DNA from: an uncultured Microbulbifer sp.
GTDB taxonomy: Bacteria > Pseudomonadota > Gammaproteobacteria > Pseudomonadales > Cellvibrionaceae
Reading direction: 5' to 3'
Length of the DNA stretch: 40,394 nucleotides
Assembly (NCBI RefSeq): GCF_947489355.1
Contig: NZ_CANLDD010000043.1
Span: forward strand, 1-40,394
Both the position numbers and the translations under genes were made by a program. This document shows, one piece after another, positions 25,966-35,458 of the stretch (position 1 is its first letter; every line of letters begins with the position of its first letter). Under the pieces are notes generated by a model, which worked only from the letters and a program-made list of their open reading frames with translations, ran no database searches and was not told where the DNA came from.

Positions 25966-26781
25966 TCAAATCGTGGTCAGGGCTACCCATAGGATCAATA
26001 CTGCAAGCTCAATAATTTCAATCAGACCACCGAGGCAGTCACCGGTGTAGCCACCAATCGTTTTTTCCCATAAGTGACGCCAAAACAAAATTAAACTGGG
26101 TAAAACACAGGCCATCCCTAGTGCGATTGGCGCGGGCGTTACTATGAAGCCGGCAACTGACACGATAACAACCACTGGCAATAACTCCCACCTTCGCCCT
26201 GAACCTGAAGGCGGGACAAAGCCTTCCATGCGCGCGTATTCAGAAATACTCATGAGAGATAGCGCTGCCGCCCTGGCCAGCATGGGCGATAGCATCAGAG
26301 GCAGGTATATCCAGACACCTTTTGCTGCCGGCAGCATCTGCCCAAGCAGCGTTGCAATCGCTGCGAATTTAATCAATAGAAATACAACAAGGGCGACCAC
26401 CGCGACTGAGCCGCAATGAGGGTCGTGCATCACAGTGAGAGTTCGGATACGTCGATCTTCAGAATCGGCACACTGATGCCCGACATAATAGGCATCGGCA
26501 CAGTCAGCAAGGCCATCGAGGTGTAAGGCACCTGTCAATATGACCCAGAACCCCAACAATATCGCTGCCTGCAGATGGGTTCCCAGTGGATCCAGAAGAT
26601 ACGCAGCTGCAGATAACAGCAACCCGATTACAACTCCAATCAAAGGGTAAAAGTAAATCGACCGTTCCACCGTCTCCTTGTCTACACGGTGGAGCAGCCC
26701 CGCCACCGGCAACCGGGTAAGAAAGACCAGCGCATACAGAAACGCCTGGGTAAGACCGGAGAACTTACGGACGATAAACAT
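25966..26781 (-). CDS. cobS: CobS: adenosylcobinamide-GDP ribazoletransferase
   Basis: Integral membrane cobalamin synthase (271 residues) that joins adenosylcobinamide-GDP with alpha-ribazole(-phosphate), the last joining step. It shows the acidic motif HLDGLADCADAYYVG (typical HxDGxxD cluster that holds the metal) and MHDPHCGSVAV, with several hydrophobic helices (about 41-60, 72-92, 130-152, 205-230, 250-270). The ATG at 26781 lies inside the end of cobC (17-base overlap), consistent with coupled translation. Confidence 0.95.
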   Translation of the reverse strand: MFIVRKFSGLTQAFLYALVFLTRLPVAGLLHRVDKETVERSIYFYPLIGVVIGLLLSAAAYLLDPLGTHLQAAILLGFWVILTGALHLDGLADCADAYYVGHQCADSEDRRIRTLTVMHDPHCGSVAVVALVVFLLIKFAAIATLLGQMLPAAKGVWIYLPLMLSPMLARAAALSLMSISEYARMEGFVPPSGSGRRWELLPVVVIVSVAGFIVTPAPIALGMACVLPSLILFWRHLWEKTIGGYTGDCLGGLIEIIELAVLILWVALTTI

Positions 26782-27388
26782 AGGTACTCAGCTCTGGGTA
26801 GGGAATCGCAAAAGTTTTGCTAGTGCAATCGTATTCCATCGATGCGGCAAATCCATAGCCAACCTGCAGCGAGATCATCTGGCTGGGTGACCAACCATTG
26901 GCAATGGTCAGCATTAACTTAATCACACCACCATGGGTTATTAACAACAGGGACTTTCCCGTATAGCGGACGGATAAATCACTTATTGTGAGTAACACCC
27001 TGGAGCGAAAAGAGGTAAAGGGCTCGCCGCCTGGCGGCGAGTGTTTATCCGGATCACGGTTCCACGCATCACATAACGCTTGTTGTTCGGTCCAGATTTT
27101 ATCGACCGGTTGTCCTTCCCACTCACCAAAACCAATTTCGCGGATACCTGCAGAAGAACTCACTGGCAATTTTTTATCGAGGCCGAGTTGGGTAGCAAAA
27201 GCCTGGCAGCGATGCAGTGGAGAGGTGACAATTCGATCCCATGGACCGGGTAGCACCTCAAGCCCACGGGACATCTGTTTCCAACCCTCATCAGTCAAGG
27301 GGACGTCAATCTGCCCACGAAAAATGCTGCCACCAGAACAGGCACCGTGACGCAACAGGTCAATCCGCAACCGGTACACCTGCTTCAC
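26765..27388 (-). CDS. cobC: CobC: alpha-ribazole phosphatase (histidine phosphatase family)
   Basis: A 207-residue histidine phosphatase that removes the phosphate from alpha-ribazole-5'-phosphate or adenosylcobalamin phosphate. The catalytic LLRHGACSGG gives the phospho-His, with IVTSPLHRCQAFA (second Arg), EIGFGEWEGQP and LLITHGGVIK (second His) all present. The GTG start at 27388 overlaps cobT by 29 bases; no strong ribosome-binding site, and an in-frame GTG three codons on is possible. The operon context (cobU, T, S) supports CobC over a general phosphoglycerate-mutase-like enzyme. Confidence 0.88.
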   Translation of the reverse strand: MKQVYRLRIDLLRHGACSGGSIFRGQIDVPLTDEGWKQMSRGLEVLPGPWDRIVTSPLHRCQAFATQLGLDKKLPVSSSAGIREIGFGEWEGQPVDKIWTEQQALCDAWNRDPDKHSPPGGEPFTSFRSRVLLTISDLSVRYTGKSLLLITHGGVIKLMLTIANGWSPSQMISLQVGYGFAASMEYDCTSKTFAIPYPELSTYVYRP

Positions 27389-28403
27389 TGAAGGTGAACA
27401 TTTTGTTATGTAAGTTAATCGCCTGCTTGATAATACTCACGGCCAATACAGCGCCAGTGCCCTCCCCCAACCGCATATTCAAGCTAAGTATGGGCGTAAC
27501 TTCCATACACTCCAGAGCCAATTTGTGCCCGGATTCCTCAGACAAATGGGCATAAAGTAACCAGGGTTTTACTGAGGGGTTGATAGCCCCAGCGATGGCG
27601 GCTGCAGCAGTTGCCATAAATCCATCGACCAATACCGGAGTGCACCGCTGTGCACTGGCAATAAAAGCTCCGGCCAATGCCGCAATTTCAAAGCCGCCGA
27701 GAATACGCAAAATGTCTATTGGAGAGTCGAACGCTGCATAGTGCTGCTCCAGCGCCGATTCAATCAGCTCAACCTTGCGGGCGAGTACCGCATCACCAAC
27801 GCCGGTTCCACGACCCGTAATATCGGCCACTTTTAAATCGAACAGGGCTGCAAAGATAGCAGCCGCGGAGGTGGTGTTACCGATGCCCATATCACCGCCG
27901 ATAAAACAATCACTATCGGTGGACTGTCGACGCCCAGCATTAAGTGCGCATGCCAGCTGTGTATAAGTCATGGCGGCAATACCTTGGGAAAAATCTGCCG
28001 TTGAAGGGGCTATGACTTCATCTACCAGGCCTGGGTGCCCGGCAGGCACCACACAGCCCAGGTTGATTGCGGCAAAATCGGCATTCTGCTCGCGGCTCAA
28101 CACATTAATAGCCGCCCCACCCTCACAAAAAATATTGAGCATTACCGAGGTTACAGATTGGGAAAATCGCGAAGTCCCATGGGCAGCGATACCGTGATCG
28201 GCTCCGAAAACTCGCACAGACAAGCGTTCAAGCTGAGGCTGCTTTCTGCCCTGGAACCCAGCGAAGTCTATAGCGAGACTTTCCAGCCGGCCGAGCGCGC
28301 CTTCCGGCTTTATTAATTGTTTCTGTCGAGCTGTAGCAGCATTTCGAGCAGATTGGTCCGGTGTTGGAGCTGGCTCATAGAGCCAGTTCAATTCATCCGT
28401 CAT
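27360..28403 (-). CDS. cobT: CobT: nicotinate-nucleotide--dimethylbenzimidazole phosphoribosyltransferase
   Basis: Activates the lower-ligand base (dimethylbenzimidazole) to alpha-ribazole-5'-phosphate. The 347-residue protein shows GALGRLESLA, the VFGADHGIAAHG strand, GGDMGIGNTTSAAAI and the catalytic Glu region RLGEGTGAVLA near the C-terminus. I chose the ATG at 28403, behind GAGAGG; a GTG at 28424 in the same frame lacks a signal. It starts 24 bases after cobU ends. Confidence 0.95.
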   Translation of the reverse strand: MTDELNWLYEPAPTPDQSARNAATARQKQLIKPEGALGRLESLAIDFAGFQGRKQPQLERLSVRVFGADHGIAAHGTSRFSQSVTSVMLNIFCEGGAAINVLSREQNADFAAINLGCVVPAGHPGLVDEVIAPSTADFSQGIAAMTYTQLACALNAGRRQSTDSDCFIGGDMGIGNTTSAAAIFAALFDLKVADITGRGTGVGDAVLARKVELIESALEQHYAAFDSPIDILRILGGFEIAALAGAFIASAQRCTPVLVDGFMATAAAAIAGAINPSVKPWLLYAHLSEESGHKLALECMEVTPILSLNMRLGEGTGAVLAVSIIKQAINLHNKMFTFSEAGVPVAD

Positions 28404-28427
28404 AGCCTTAGGCCTCTCACGCACAAT

Positions 28428-28976
28428 TTATTTGACGGTTAGCGGTAAACCGGCAATGGCCAGGGTTACGCTGTCTGCCCTTTCTGCCAACACCTGGTGC
28501 AACCACCCGGCAGCGTCTACAAACTCCCGAGATAGCTGCCCAAGAGGCACTACCCCCGATCCAACTTCATTACTAACAAAAAACCAGGGACTAACACTGT
28601 TTTTCAGATCATTACGCCTTAGGTCAATGCACTGTAGCAATGCGTCACGCTCGCGCTCCCATACCCCCTGATGGATGCAGTTACTGAGCCACAGGGTCAG
28701 GCAATCCACCAAAACGCAGTGGGAATGTGGAGCTGCGTCTAAAGCCTTTGCCAGTGCGATGGGCACTTCTATAGTCTGCCAGCGTTGATCCCGATCTCCC
28801 TGATGGCGAGTGATACGGGAAAACATTTCCTCATCCCCCGCAGTGGCAGTTGCCAAATAGGCAAGCCCCCCGGCGTTATTGTTTTGCAGCCAGTGTTCAG
28901 CGCGCTGCTGCGCCAATCGGCTTTTACCACTGCGGGCACCACCCAGTATCAAGTGCACCTCACTATTGCTATACAT
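28428..28976 (-). CDS. cobU: CobU: adenosylcobinamide kinase / guanylyltransferase
   Basis: Bifunctional enzyme (182 residues) that phosphorylates adenosylcobinamide and transfers GMP. P-loop LILGGARSGKSRLAQ, the TATAGDEEM strand, RITRHQGDRD (guanylylated His region), VLVDCLTLWLSN and FVSNEVGSGVVPL are all typical. The ATG at 28976 overlaps the ATPase gene by eight bases. Normal family length. Confidence 0.95.
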   Translation of the reverse strand: MYSNSEVHLILGGARSGKSRLAQQRAEHWLQNNNAGGLAYLATATAGDEEMFSRITRHQGDRDQRWQTIEVPIALAKALDAAPHSHCVLVDCLTLWLSNCIHQGVWERERDALLQCIDLRRNDLKNSVSPWFFVSNEVGSGVVPLGQLSREFVDAAGWLHQVLAERADSVTLAIAGLPLTVK

Positions 28977-29751
28977 CTGCCACTACCAGAGATTTACCAG
29001 TCACCGGATGCGGTATCACCGTGACACTGTACCCATAAAGCTGCTGCATATTTTCTGTGGTCAGGACGCTTTCAGCGCTCCCGTAAGCCATGCTGCGCCC
29101 TTGCTTTAGGGCGAGAATCCGGTCGCTGTAACCACTGGCATGAGCGAGATCGTGAACCGTCATTACAACAGCCACGCCGCTCCGTGCAAAATCCCGCACA
29201 GCCCTCATCATTCCATACTGATGGGCGATATCGAGGCTGGTGGCCGGCTCATCTAACAAAAGCAAACGATCGCCTCCGTCTTCAGCACGCCAGATTTGGG
29301 CCATTACCCGTGCCAGCTGCAATCGCTGCTGTTCACCGCCCGATAGTGTGGGATAGAGACGCTCGGATAAGTGGCTAACGTCTAGAGCCGCCATAGCTTC
29401 CAAACAGATTGCCCTATCTCGCTCAGTTCCTGTGGCGTGCGGTGTTCGACTCAGGGCCACCAGTTCCAGCCCGGTAAAGGCAAATGAAAGCGGATTGTTT
29501 TGCGGCAGAACGGCCAATTGCCTGGCTCGATTGCGGGCAGGCAAACTGGGGAGAGACTCCCCTTTAAAATGAACCCACCCATTCTCCATCGCGGCTTCGC
29601 CACAAAGTGCGCGCAACAGCGTCGACTTCCCAGCGCCATTGGGACCAATCACACAAACCAGTTCGCCGACATCAACTTCAAAGTGTACCTCGGTGAGCAG
29701 CGGCCGATTGTCCACACTTACAGAGACTCCCTCCGCGTATAATAGAGCCAC
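28969..29751 (-). CDS. btuD: FecE/HmuV-type ABC transporter ATPase of the corrinoid importer
   Basis: ATPase of 260 residues with Walker A VIGPNGAGKSTLLRAL, signature LSGGEQQRLQLARVMAQIW, Walker B LLLLDEPATSLD and switch His in VMTVHDLAHAS. The sequence around the signature and the following IAHQY is close to heme-transporter HmuV, so by sequence alone it might be called a heme ATPase. However, riboswitch control, the partner permease and btuF in the same operon make corrinoid import more likely. The GTG start at 29751 sits in a TAGTG junction with the permease stop. Symbol assigned by context. Confidence 0.8.
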   Translation of the reverse strand: MALLYAEGVSVSVDNRPLLTEVHFEVDVGELVCVIGPNGAGKSTLLRALCGEAAMENGWVHFKGESLPSLPARNRARQLAVLPQNNPLSFAFTGLELVALSRTPHATGTERDRAICLEAMAALDVSHLSERLYPTLSGGEQQRLQLARVMAQIWRAEDGGDRLLLLDEPATSLDIAHQYGMMRAVRDFARSGVAVVMTVHDLAHASGYSDRILALKQGRSMAYGSAESVLTTENMQQLYGYSVTVIPHPVTGKSLVVADV

Positions 29752-30773
29752 TAGAGGGACCTTTTGTTTTTGCGCAACAAAGAAATGAAAAACGGCACCC
29801 CGATCAGTGCGGTAATCAACCCTACCGGTATCTCAACTGGAGCAATAATCGTGCGCGCGAGGGTATCAGAGAGTAGTAATAGGATTGCCCCGGCCAGTGC
29901 TGATAGGGGCAGCAGCTGGCGGTGATCCGGTCCTACCCATAAACGCACCATATGCGGCACCACTAAACCGACAAAGGCGATACTGCCAGCCACTGCGACC
30001 GAGGCCCCCACCCCTGCAGCAACAAACACAATCAAGGTAGTTTTTACCCGCTCTACATCAACTCCGAGATGTCGTGCTTGGGACTCCCCCAGCAGAAGAA
30101 CATTAAGCGAAGACCCGAATCGGGGCATGGTAACAAGCAAACCACACAGCACCGCCAAAATCAAAAAAGCGCGGGGATAGCTCGCCGCATCGAGCCCGCC
30201 CATCCGCCACAGGCTGATGCGGCGAAGCATTTCATTATCGGCAAAATACTCCATCAATCCGACCAAGCTCGCAGAAAAGGCAGTAACGGCAATACCCATC
30301 AGCAGCATGGTAGCCACGGAAGTCCCATTGATACCTTTTGCCACCTTATAAACCAATGCCACCGCAGTCAGGCCGCCGCAAAACGCAGCAATCGATACCA
30401 TCGGCAAACTTCCAAAGGCACCCGCCACTTCCGCGCCAAGCAGAATAGCCAGGCAAGCACCGAAGGAGGCACCAGCGGTCACGCCAATTAATGATGGATC
30501 TGCGAGCGGGTTGCGAAACAACCCCTGCAACATAGCGCCACAGATTGCGAGCACCGCTCCAACCCCTGCGGCCAGTATCGCTCGAGGCAGCCGTATTGCC
30601 TGGACGATATCTCGAGCCAGTCCCCCTTCGCCCTGCCCACTCAGCGCAACGAATACCTGCGATGGCGAGAGGTACACTGCACCTACCGCCACTGCAGTGA
30701 CGAAACTCGACGCAAATACTGCCGGTAGTAGCCACCAAGCAAGATTTAAAGCTCTGATGCGGGCAATAGTCAC
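29751..30773 (-). CDS. btuC: FecCD/BtuC-type ABC transporter permease
   Basis: Inner-membrane permease of 340 residues with about ten transmembrane helices and the family landmarks: [40 protein letters not shown], the [11 protein letters not shown] coupling segment, [16 protein letters not shown] and a terminal [14 protein letters not shown]. The GTG start at 30773 overlaps the cobQ stop by four bases (GTGA), so the genes are translationally coupled. It resembles HmuU as much as BtuC; the operon indicates corrinoid transport. Confidence 0.82.
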   Translation of the reverse strand: MTIARIRALNLAWWLLPAVFASSFVTAVAVGAVYLSPSQVFVALSGQGEGGLARDIVQAIRLPRAILAAGVGAVLAICGAMLQGLFRNPLADPSLIGVTAGASFGACLAILLGAEVAGAFGSLPMVSIAAFCGGLTAVALVYKVAKGINGTSVATMLLMGIAVTAFSASLVGLMEYFADNEMLRRISLWRMGGLDAASYPRAFLILAVLCGLLVTMPRFGSSLNVLLLGESQARHLGVDVERVKTTLIVFVAAGVGASVAVAGSIAFVGLVVPHMVRLWVGPDHRQLLPLSALAGAILLLLSDTLARTIIAPVEIPVGLITALIGVPFFISLLRKNKRSL

Positions 30774-32284
30774 TGGCTTTCTTCTCGTAGCGCAGTTGTA
30801 TTCTGAGCCCTTTCAAATTGCTTGAGCCAAGTGCCCTGCATATGTTCGGCAATTGAGTCCGCCAGCCTGTCCAACTGTTTCTGGCGGTGGGCATTCAGAT
30901 CCAGCGATGAGCCACCTTTTAGGCCGCCCCAGGCAAGTAGTGCATTTTGGGCTTGCGGTGAATCAAAAAGTCCATGTATATAAGTAGCGAGCACCTGCCC
31001 ATCGGCACTGATGGCACCATCTGGTCTGAGGTTTCCATCTTCTTCATCAAGGTATAACGCAGGAGTTTCCAAGGCTGGCCCCTCTGTAATTCCGCAGTGA
31101 ATCTCGAAGCCTTGTATGGTGATATCCGTCTTTTCTTTTTCCTGATTTTTCAAAGATAGAAACCCAGAAACATTTTCCAGCGCCTTAACTGGCTGCAGCC
31201 TGGTTGTGTAATCCAGGTATCCAAGGCCCTGTTCGCTGCCAGGGGTATCTTCTATTCCCTCTGGGTCCTGCACCTCTTTTCCCAGCATCTGCAAGCCGCC
31301 GCAAATACCTATGAGTTTTCCACCGTAACGCAAGTGCCGATCCAGTTGTGTGGGCCAGTCATTTTCCTTTAGATAGGCAAGATCAGCCCGTACATTTTTA
31401 CTTCCGGGTAGAATGATCCAATCACAAGAGGGGATTGAATCACGAACACTCAAAAATTGCAGATCAATATCTGGATGTAATCTCAGTGCATCAAAATCTG
31501 TATGGTTGCTAATGCGCGGTAATACAGGTACCACCACTTTCAATTTGGCATCAGCGCGGACCTGCTGGGTACTAATAGCATCTTCCGCATCCAGGTACAG
31601 GTCGTGGAGATAGGGCAATACACCGAGTACCGATTTGCCGGTGTACTCTTCCAGCCAGTCAAGCCCTGGCTGTAACAATTGCAGGTCGCCACGGAACCGG
31701 TTGATCACAAAGCCCACTACGCGCTCGCGCTCTGAAGGGGACAATAATTCGAGGGTACCCACCAAGTGGGCGAAAACCCCACCGCGATCAATATCGGCAA
31801 TCAATACCACCGGGCAATCCACTGCTTCGGCAAAACCCATATTGGCAATATCGTTTTCCCTTAGGTTGATTTCCGCCGGGCTACCGGCACCCTCGACAAG
31901 CACCAGCTCATATTGATTTTTGAGTCGTTCAAAGGAATCCAGTACAGCATTGTGTGCGGTGGATTTGTAATGATGGTAATCCAGAGCCTGCATATTCTCC
32001 AGTACCCTGCCCTGGATAATAACCTGGGCATCGGTATCTGATGCAGGCTTGAGAAGCACAGGGTTCATATCACTGTGTGGTTCTATTCCGCACGCCTGCG
32101 CCTGTAGCGCCTGCGCCCGCCCTATTTCCCCGGCATCCGTAGTTACGGCACTGTTAAGTGCCATATTTTGCGGTTTGAACGGAGCAACACGAACACCGCG
32201 CCGGGCGAAATAGCGGGAAAGCGCCGCCACCAAAGTACTTTTGCCAGCATCGGAAGTGGTGCCCTGGACCATCAAAACGGACAT
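30770..32284 (-). CDS. cobQ: CobQ: cobyric acid synthase
   Basis: Glutamine-dependent amidotransferase (504 residues) that amidates four side chains of adenosylcobyrinic acid a,c-diamide. The N-terminal synthetase domain begins [19 protein letters not shown] and contains [14 protein letters not shown] and [14 protein letters not shown]. The C-terminal glutaminase domain has the nucleophile Cys in [11 protein letters not shown] and the His in ATYIHGLFD. The ATG at 32284 lies 31 bases after cobO. Its presence means the cell can use incomplete corrinoids upstream of cobinamide, not just cobinamide. Confidence 0.96.
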   Translation of the reverse strand: MSVLMVQGTTSDAGKSTLVAALSRYFARRGVRVAPFKPQNMALNSAVTTDAGEIGRAQALQAQACGIEPHSDMNPVLLKPASDTDAQVIIQGRVLENMQALDYHHYKSTAHNAVLDSFERLKNQYELVLVEGAGSPAEINLRENDIANMGFAEAVDCPVVLIADIDRGGVFAHLVGTLELLSPSERERVVGFVINRFRGDLQLLQPGLDWLEEYTGKSVLGVLPYLHDLYLDAEDAISTQQVRADAKLKVVVPVLPRISNHTDFDALRLHPDIDLQFLSVRDSIPSCDWIILPGSKNVRADLAYLKENDWPTQLDRHLRYGGKLIGICGGLQMLGKEVQDPEGIEDTPGSEQGLGYLDYTTRLQPVKALENVSGFLSLKNQEKEKTDITIQGFEIHCGITEGPALETPALYLDEEDGNLRPDGAISADGQVLATYIHGLFDSPQAQNALLAWGGLKGGSSLDLNAHRQKQLDRLADSIAEHMQGTWLKQFERAQNTTALREESQ

Positions 32285-32315
32285 AATGAGTACAACTTAT
32301 ATGTGTTAACAGACT

Positions 32316-32930
32316 TTAGTAATCAACCCCTTTCCTGGCTTTGATCCCCGCTTTAAATGCATGTTTGATATCTTTTACTTCAGACACAGTATCCATAAGC
32401 TTTTGCAGCGCACTACCACCACCGCGGCCGGTCACTACTACACTCTGCTCTGGCGGACGCTGAGCCAGCACCTCCAATACCTGTGATTCATCCAGGTATT
32501 TGTATGCGAGCATATATGTCAATTCGTCCAACACCACCAGCTCATAGCTGGCATCGGTGAGCATTTTCTCTGCTTCTGCCCAGGTTCTTTTCGCTGCGGC
32601 TATATCGCTGGTTCGATCCTGGGTATTCCAGGTAAAGCCGGTGCCCATTTGGTAGAGGGTTACTTGCGGACAGTGGTTTTTGAGAAAAAGCTCTTCCCCA
32701 GACTGCTGTGCGCCTTTAATAAATTGCACTACACCCACTTTCTGGCCGTAACCCAATGCCCGTATGACCATGCCGAAAGCCGAGCTGGACTTTCCCTTGC
32801 CATTGCCAGTGAGCAATACAGCAACACCACGCTGAATATCGGCCGCTGCGATATTTGCATCGACCCTTGCTTTGTGTTTTTGCATTGCCTGCTTGTGCTT
32901 GGCATTTTTTTTCTGCTGATCTTCCGACAT
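32316..32930 (-). CDS. cobO: CobO/BtuR: cob(I)yrinic acid a,c-diamide adenosyltransferase
   Basis: Transfers the adenosyl group from ATP to cobalt of corrinoids. The protein (204 residues) has a lysine-rich N-terminal helix, P-loop LLTGNGKGKSSSAFG, VGVVQFIKGA, LVVLDELTYML and VVVTGRGG, all typical of the CobA/CobO/BtuR family. The ATG at 32930 has GAGG five bases upstream; a GTG two codons earlier is in frame but less well placed. It starts 37 bases after btuB. Confidence 0.95.
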   Translation of the reverse strand: MSEDQQKKNAKHKQAMQKHKARVDANIAAADIQRGVAVLLTGNGKGKSSSAFGMVIRALGYGQKVGVVQFIKGAQQSGEELFLKNHCPQVTLYQMGTGFTWNTQDRTSDIAAAKRTWAEAEKMLTDASYELVVLDELTYMLAYKYLDESQVLEVLAQRPPEQSVVVTGRGGGSALQKLMDTVSEVKDIKHAFKAGIKARKGVDY

Positions 32931-32967
32931 GGTCACCTCAGTTCGAAAAACTATTTAAGAAGCCATA

Positions 32968-34821
32968 TTAGAAACTGAATTCCACACCGGCATAACCGGC
33001 AGGCCCTGCTGTGTTATACCCCGGCACTTCCTCGTAGTCTTCATCGGTAAGATTTTCTCCACGAATGTATACAGTGGTAACGTTATTCAACTGGTAACGC
33101 ACACCGGCATCCAACACTTGGTAATCATCCATGGAGGAACCGTCTGTATCTATTGCACCGGCACTGGAGCGCAGATTCATCACCAGACTGAGTGTGCTGG
33201 TCGGCTTGTAGGTAAAGCCAAGATTGGCCAGGTGTTCCGGGCGGCGCGGACGAGGGGAGTCATCCGCCTCTTCGGTATCGGTATAAGTGTAATTTGCAGA
33301 AAGTAACAGGGAGTCAGTCAACTGGGTTTCGGTTATCAACTCAACTCCACGGGATTTGCTTTTTCCATGGCTTTGCAGGTAACCATACACATCCCCGTCC
33401 CAGCCAATTTCATTTTCAATGACCTGGTTAAACAGCACAATCTCAAGATGTAGCGCATTTTCATCGAAGTACTCGACACCAATATCCAAGCCCCGGCTCT
33501 CTTCCGGCGATAGTGTTGGCAGTTCTAGTGGCTCAAAAGTCAACCAATCAGTTGCGGTAGCGTTGTGGTTAACCTCATACAGACTGGGAGCGCGGAAGCC
33601 GGTACCATAGCTGGCCTTAAGCTTAAATGTACCACCTGCCACCTGTCCAAACAGGTAAGCAGAGCTGGCCCGGAAACTGTTATGGCTACCGAAATCTGAG
33701 CTGTCATCATGGCGAAATCCCAAGGTGACAAATGCCTGATCGGCATAGTTTCCCTGATACTCAGAGTACAGGGCCCACTGATCCCGATCTGCCTCCCCCA
33801 TAGTGTCCTTGCGCTGCTCCACTCCATAGAGCATTGAGTGATTGTTGGAAAAGTCATGGGAACCGATGAGATTTAGCTTTTTAGCATCTCCCTCAGTATG
33901 GGAGGGGCCCCATCCAGAAACGTAAGTACGACTCGTATCGGAGTGTGTATAAGACAACTCCTGTTGCCCAATCTCACCTTTATGGGCCAAGCTGACTCGC
34001 GCACTCTCTTGGCTATACTCAAATGTACAGTCATCCAATATTTCCGGCCCGCCACAGCGATCATACTCTCCCGTGGCATCAGTATCCCGCACTACCGCTT
34101 CCACTCGCCATTGCTCCGACAGATTCCACCCAGCACGACCGTGCAGAGTCTCATTATCGTAGCCATCATCATCTTTAAATTCGGTATCGTCACTGCTCGT
34201 ATTAAAGCCGTCGGTCTCCGCCTTTGCTGAGGACACAAAGTAATCCAGTGTATCATTACCACCGCTGGCGCTGGCGTTGTAGCGCTGGGAGTCGTAGCTG
34301 CCGCTCTCAGCGGAAACCTCAAAACGCTGGCTCTCCTCCTCACGCCGTGTCGAGATATCGAGCACGCCGCCTGCATCCGCACCATAGAGCATACCTTGTG
34401 GGCCGCGCAGTAACTCAACACGCTGTAGGTTACTGCTCATAATATGTGCAATATGGGCACCACCCTGGGGGTTTGAAGGGTCAGAGATATCGATACCATC
34501 AATCTGCACCAGGGTTCTGAAGCCAGACTCACCCCTCACCTGCAAGTAGGTTGTCTTGCCCATACCGCCGTTATTGGAAACGGAAACCGACGGCACGCTG
34601 CGCAAGACATCAGCCAGGGAGGCCAATCCCCGTGCTTTTAGCTGTTGTTCATCCAGCACCGTCACCGAGGTGGCAACCCTGCGCAGTGGCTCACTTTGCC
34701 GAGAGCTCACAACGACCACGGTTTCCAGGGCAGGAATGGATGATTCGCTATCGGTGGAATTACCAAAAACTGGTGCGCTGGCGGCTGACAATACAGCCCA
34801 GCTCAATATAGATTTATTCAA
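32968..34821 (-). CDS. btuB: BtuB: TonB-dependent vitamin B12 receptor
   Basis: Outer-membrane corrinoid receptor of 617 residues. Signal peptide to about residue 20 (VFG), a TonB box ETVVVVSSRQ (about 33-42), plug domain with RGLASLADVLRSVPSVSVSN and LQVRGESGFRTLVQIDGI (about 52-160), then a barrel ending in aromatic Phe (YAGVEFSF). It is the first gene after the cobalamin riboswitch, which fits the BtuB role. The start codon appears to be TTG (34819-34821) with AGGGG seven bases upstream; no ATG is suitably placed. A weak start fits control of translation initiation by the riboswitch. Confidence 0.93.
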   Translation of the reverse strand: MNKSILSWAVLSAASAPVFGNSTDSESSIPALETVVVVSSRQSEPLRRVATSVTVLDEQQLKARGLASLADVLRSVPSVSVSNNGGMGKTTYLQVRGESGFRTLVQIDGIDISDPSNPQGGAHIAHIMSSNLQRVELLRGPQGMLYGADAGGVLDISTRREEESQRFEVSAESGSYDSQRYNASASGGNDTLDYFVSSAKAETDGFNTSSDDTEFKDDDGYDNETLHGRAGWNLSEQWRVEAVVRDTDATGEYDRCGGPEILDDCTFEYSQESARVSLAHKGEIGQQELSYTHSDTSRTYVSGWGPSHTEGDAKKLNLIGSHDFSNNHSMLYGVEQRKDTMGEADRDQWALYSEYQGNYADQAFVTLGFRHDDSSDFGSHNSFRASSAYLFGQVAGGTFKLKASYGTGFRAPSLYEVNHNATATDWLTFEPLELPTLSPEESRGLDIGVEYFDENALHLEIVLFNQVIENEIGWDGDVYGYLQSHGKSKSRGVELITETQLTDSLLLSANYTYTDTEEADDSPRPRRPEHLANLGFTYKPTSTLSLVMNLRSSAGAIDTDGSSMDDYQVLDAGVRYQLNNVTTVYIRGENLTDEDYEEVPGYNTAGPAGYAGVEFSF

Positions 34822-34899
34822 GTTTCAACCCCTAAGGACAAAAGCACATGGGATCGAGGGAGGAATAGCAATGCGGCACGCATAAGCGTGGTAGGTCGT

Positions 34900-35065
34900 A
34901 TTGCAAGATGGCAGCCCTCCGCTCCATCGTGGTTCGAATAGAGGCCGGTATCGGGCTTACCGCTTATAGTTCAAGCGGATCACCGTTGCGGGGGCAGCGC
35001 CGGAATTCCGGACTTCCCGTTTAACCTTCCCAGCCAACTTTAGGCAGAAGGCACCTCTGATCGTG
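34900..35065 (-). promoter_or_regulatory. Cobalamin riboswitch controlling the btuB-cob operon
   Basis: Read on the minus strand, the leader holds the AdoCbl riboswitch in order: GAGGTGCC, GGCTGGGAAGGTTAAACGGG, GAAGTCCGGAATTCCGGC, the core GCTGCCCCCGCAACGGTGAT (34978-34997), and the B12 box AAGCCCGATACCGGCC. It lies about 80 bases before the TTG start of btuB. A CACGC-TTAT-GCGTG hairpin follows. No T tract is seen between it and btuB, so sequestration of the start region is more likely than transcription termination. Outer limits are approximate. Confidence 0.93.
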
Positions 35066-35458
35066 GTCGCGAAACTAGTGGAAAAGCACTGAAAAGTCAA
35101 CATAAGCCAAAAATAAGACGACTATAAAGAGAGAAATCAACTGATAGGAAGGTGAACAAAGCTTGATGAATAGTAGGGAGCATTGATAGATTAGCCCTCA
35201 AGGTAGTGAGACCAGTATTCGCCAGGGTGATCCTTTACAGCGCACTTGAGGTGAAAAAGGAAAAACATTGTCGTCAAAACCATCAAGAAAAGACAATTGA
35301 TTGAGGTGATTCCAGCTCTATCGAGCAAAGGAGGCTTTTGATATCGCGTTTATGCAGGTAAATTTACGGTCTGGGATTTTGCACGACTTCAGATACAAAA
35401 ACGGTAGTAAAGTCTTATCATAGCTGGTGTTTAAAACAATCCAATACACCCATTAAGG
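35066..35458. other. Gene-free stretch between two minus-strand operons
   Basis: Contains the btuB promoter on the left (minus) and the 3' end of the adenylation/reductase unit on the right. It is AT-rich, with no open frame over 60 codons, no recognised motif and no clear terminator for the reductase gene. Confidence 0.5.
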
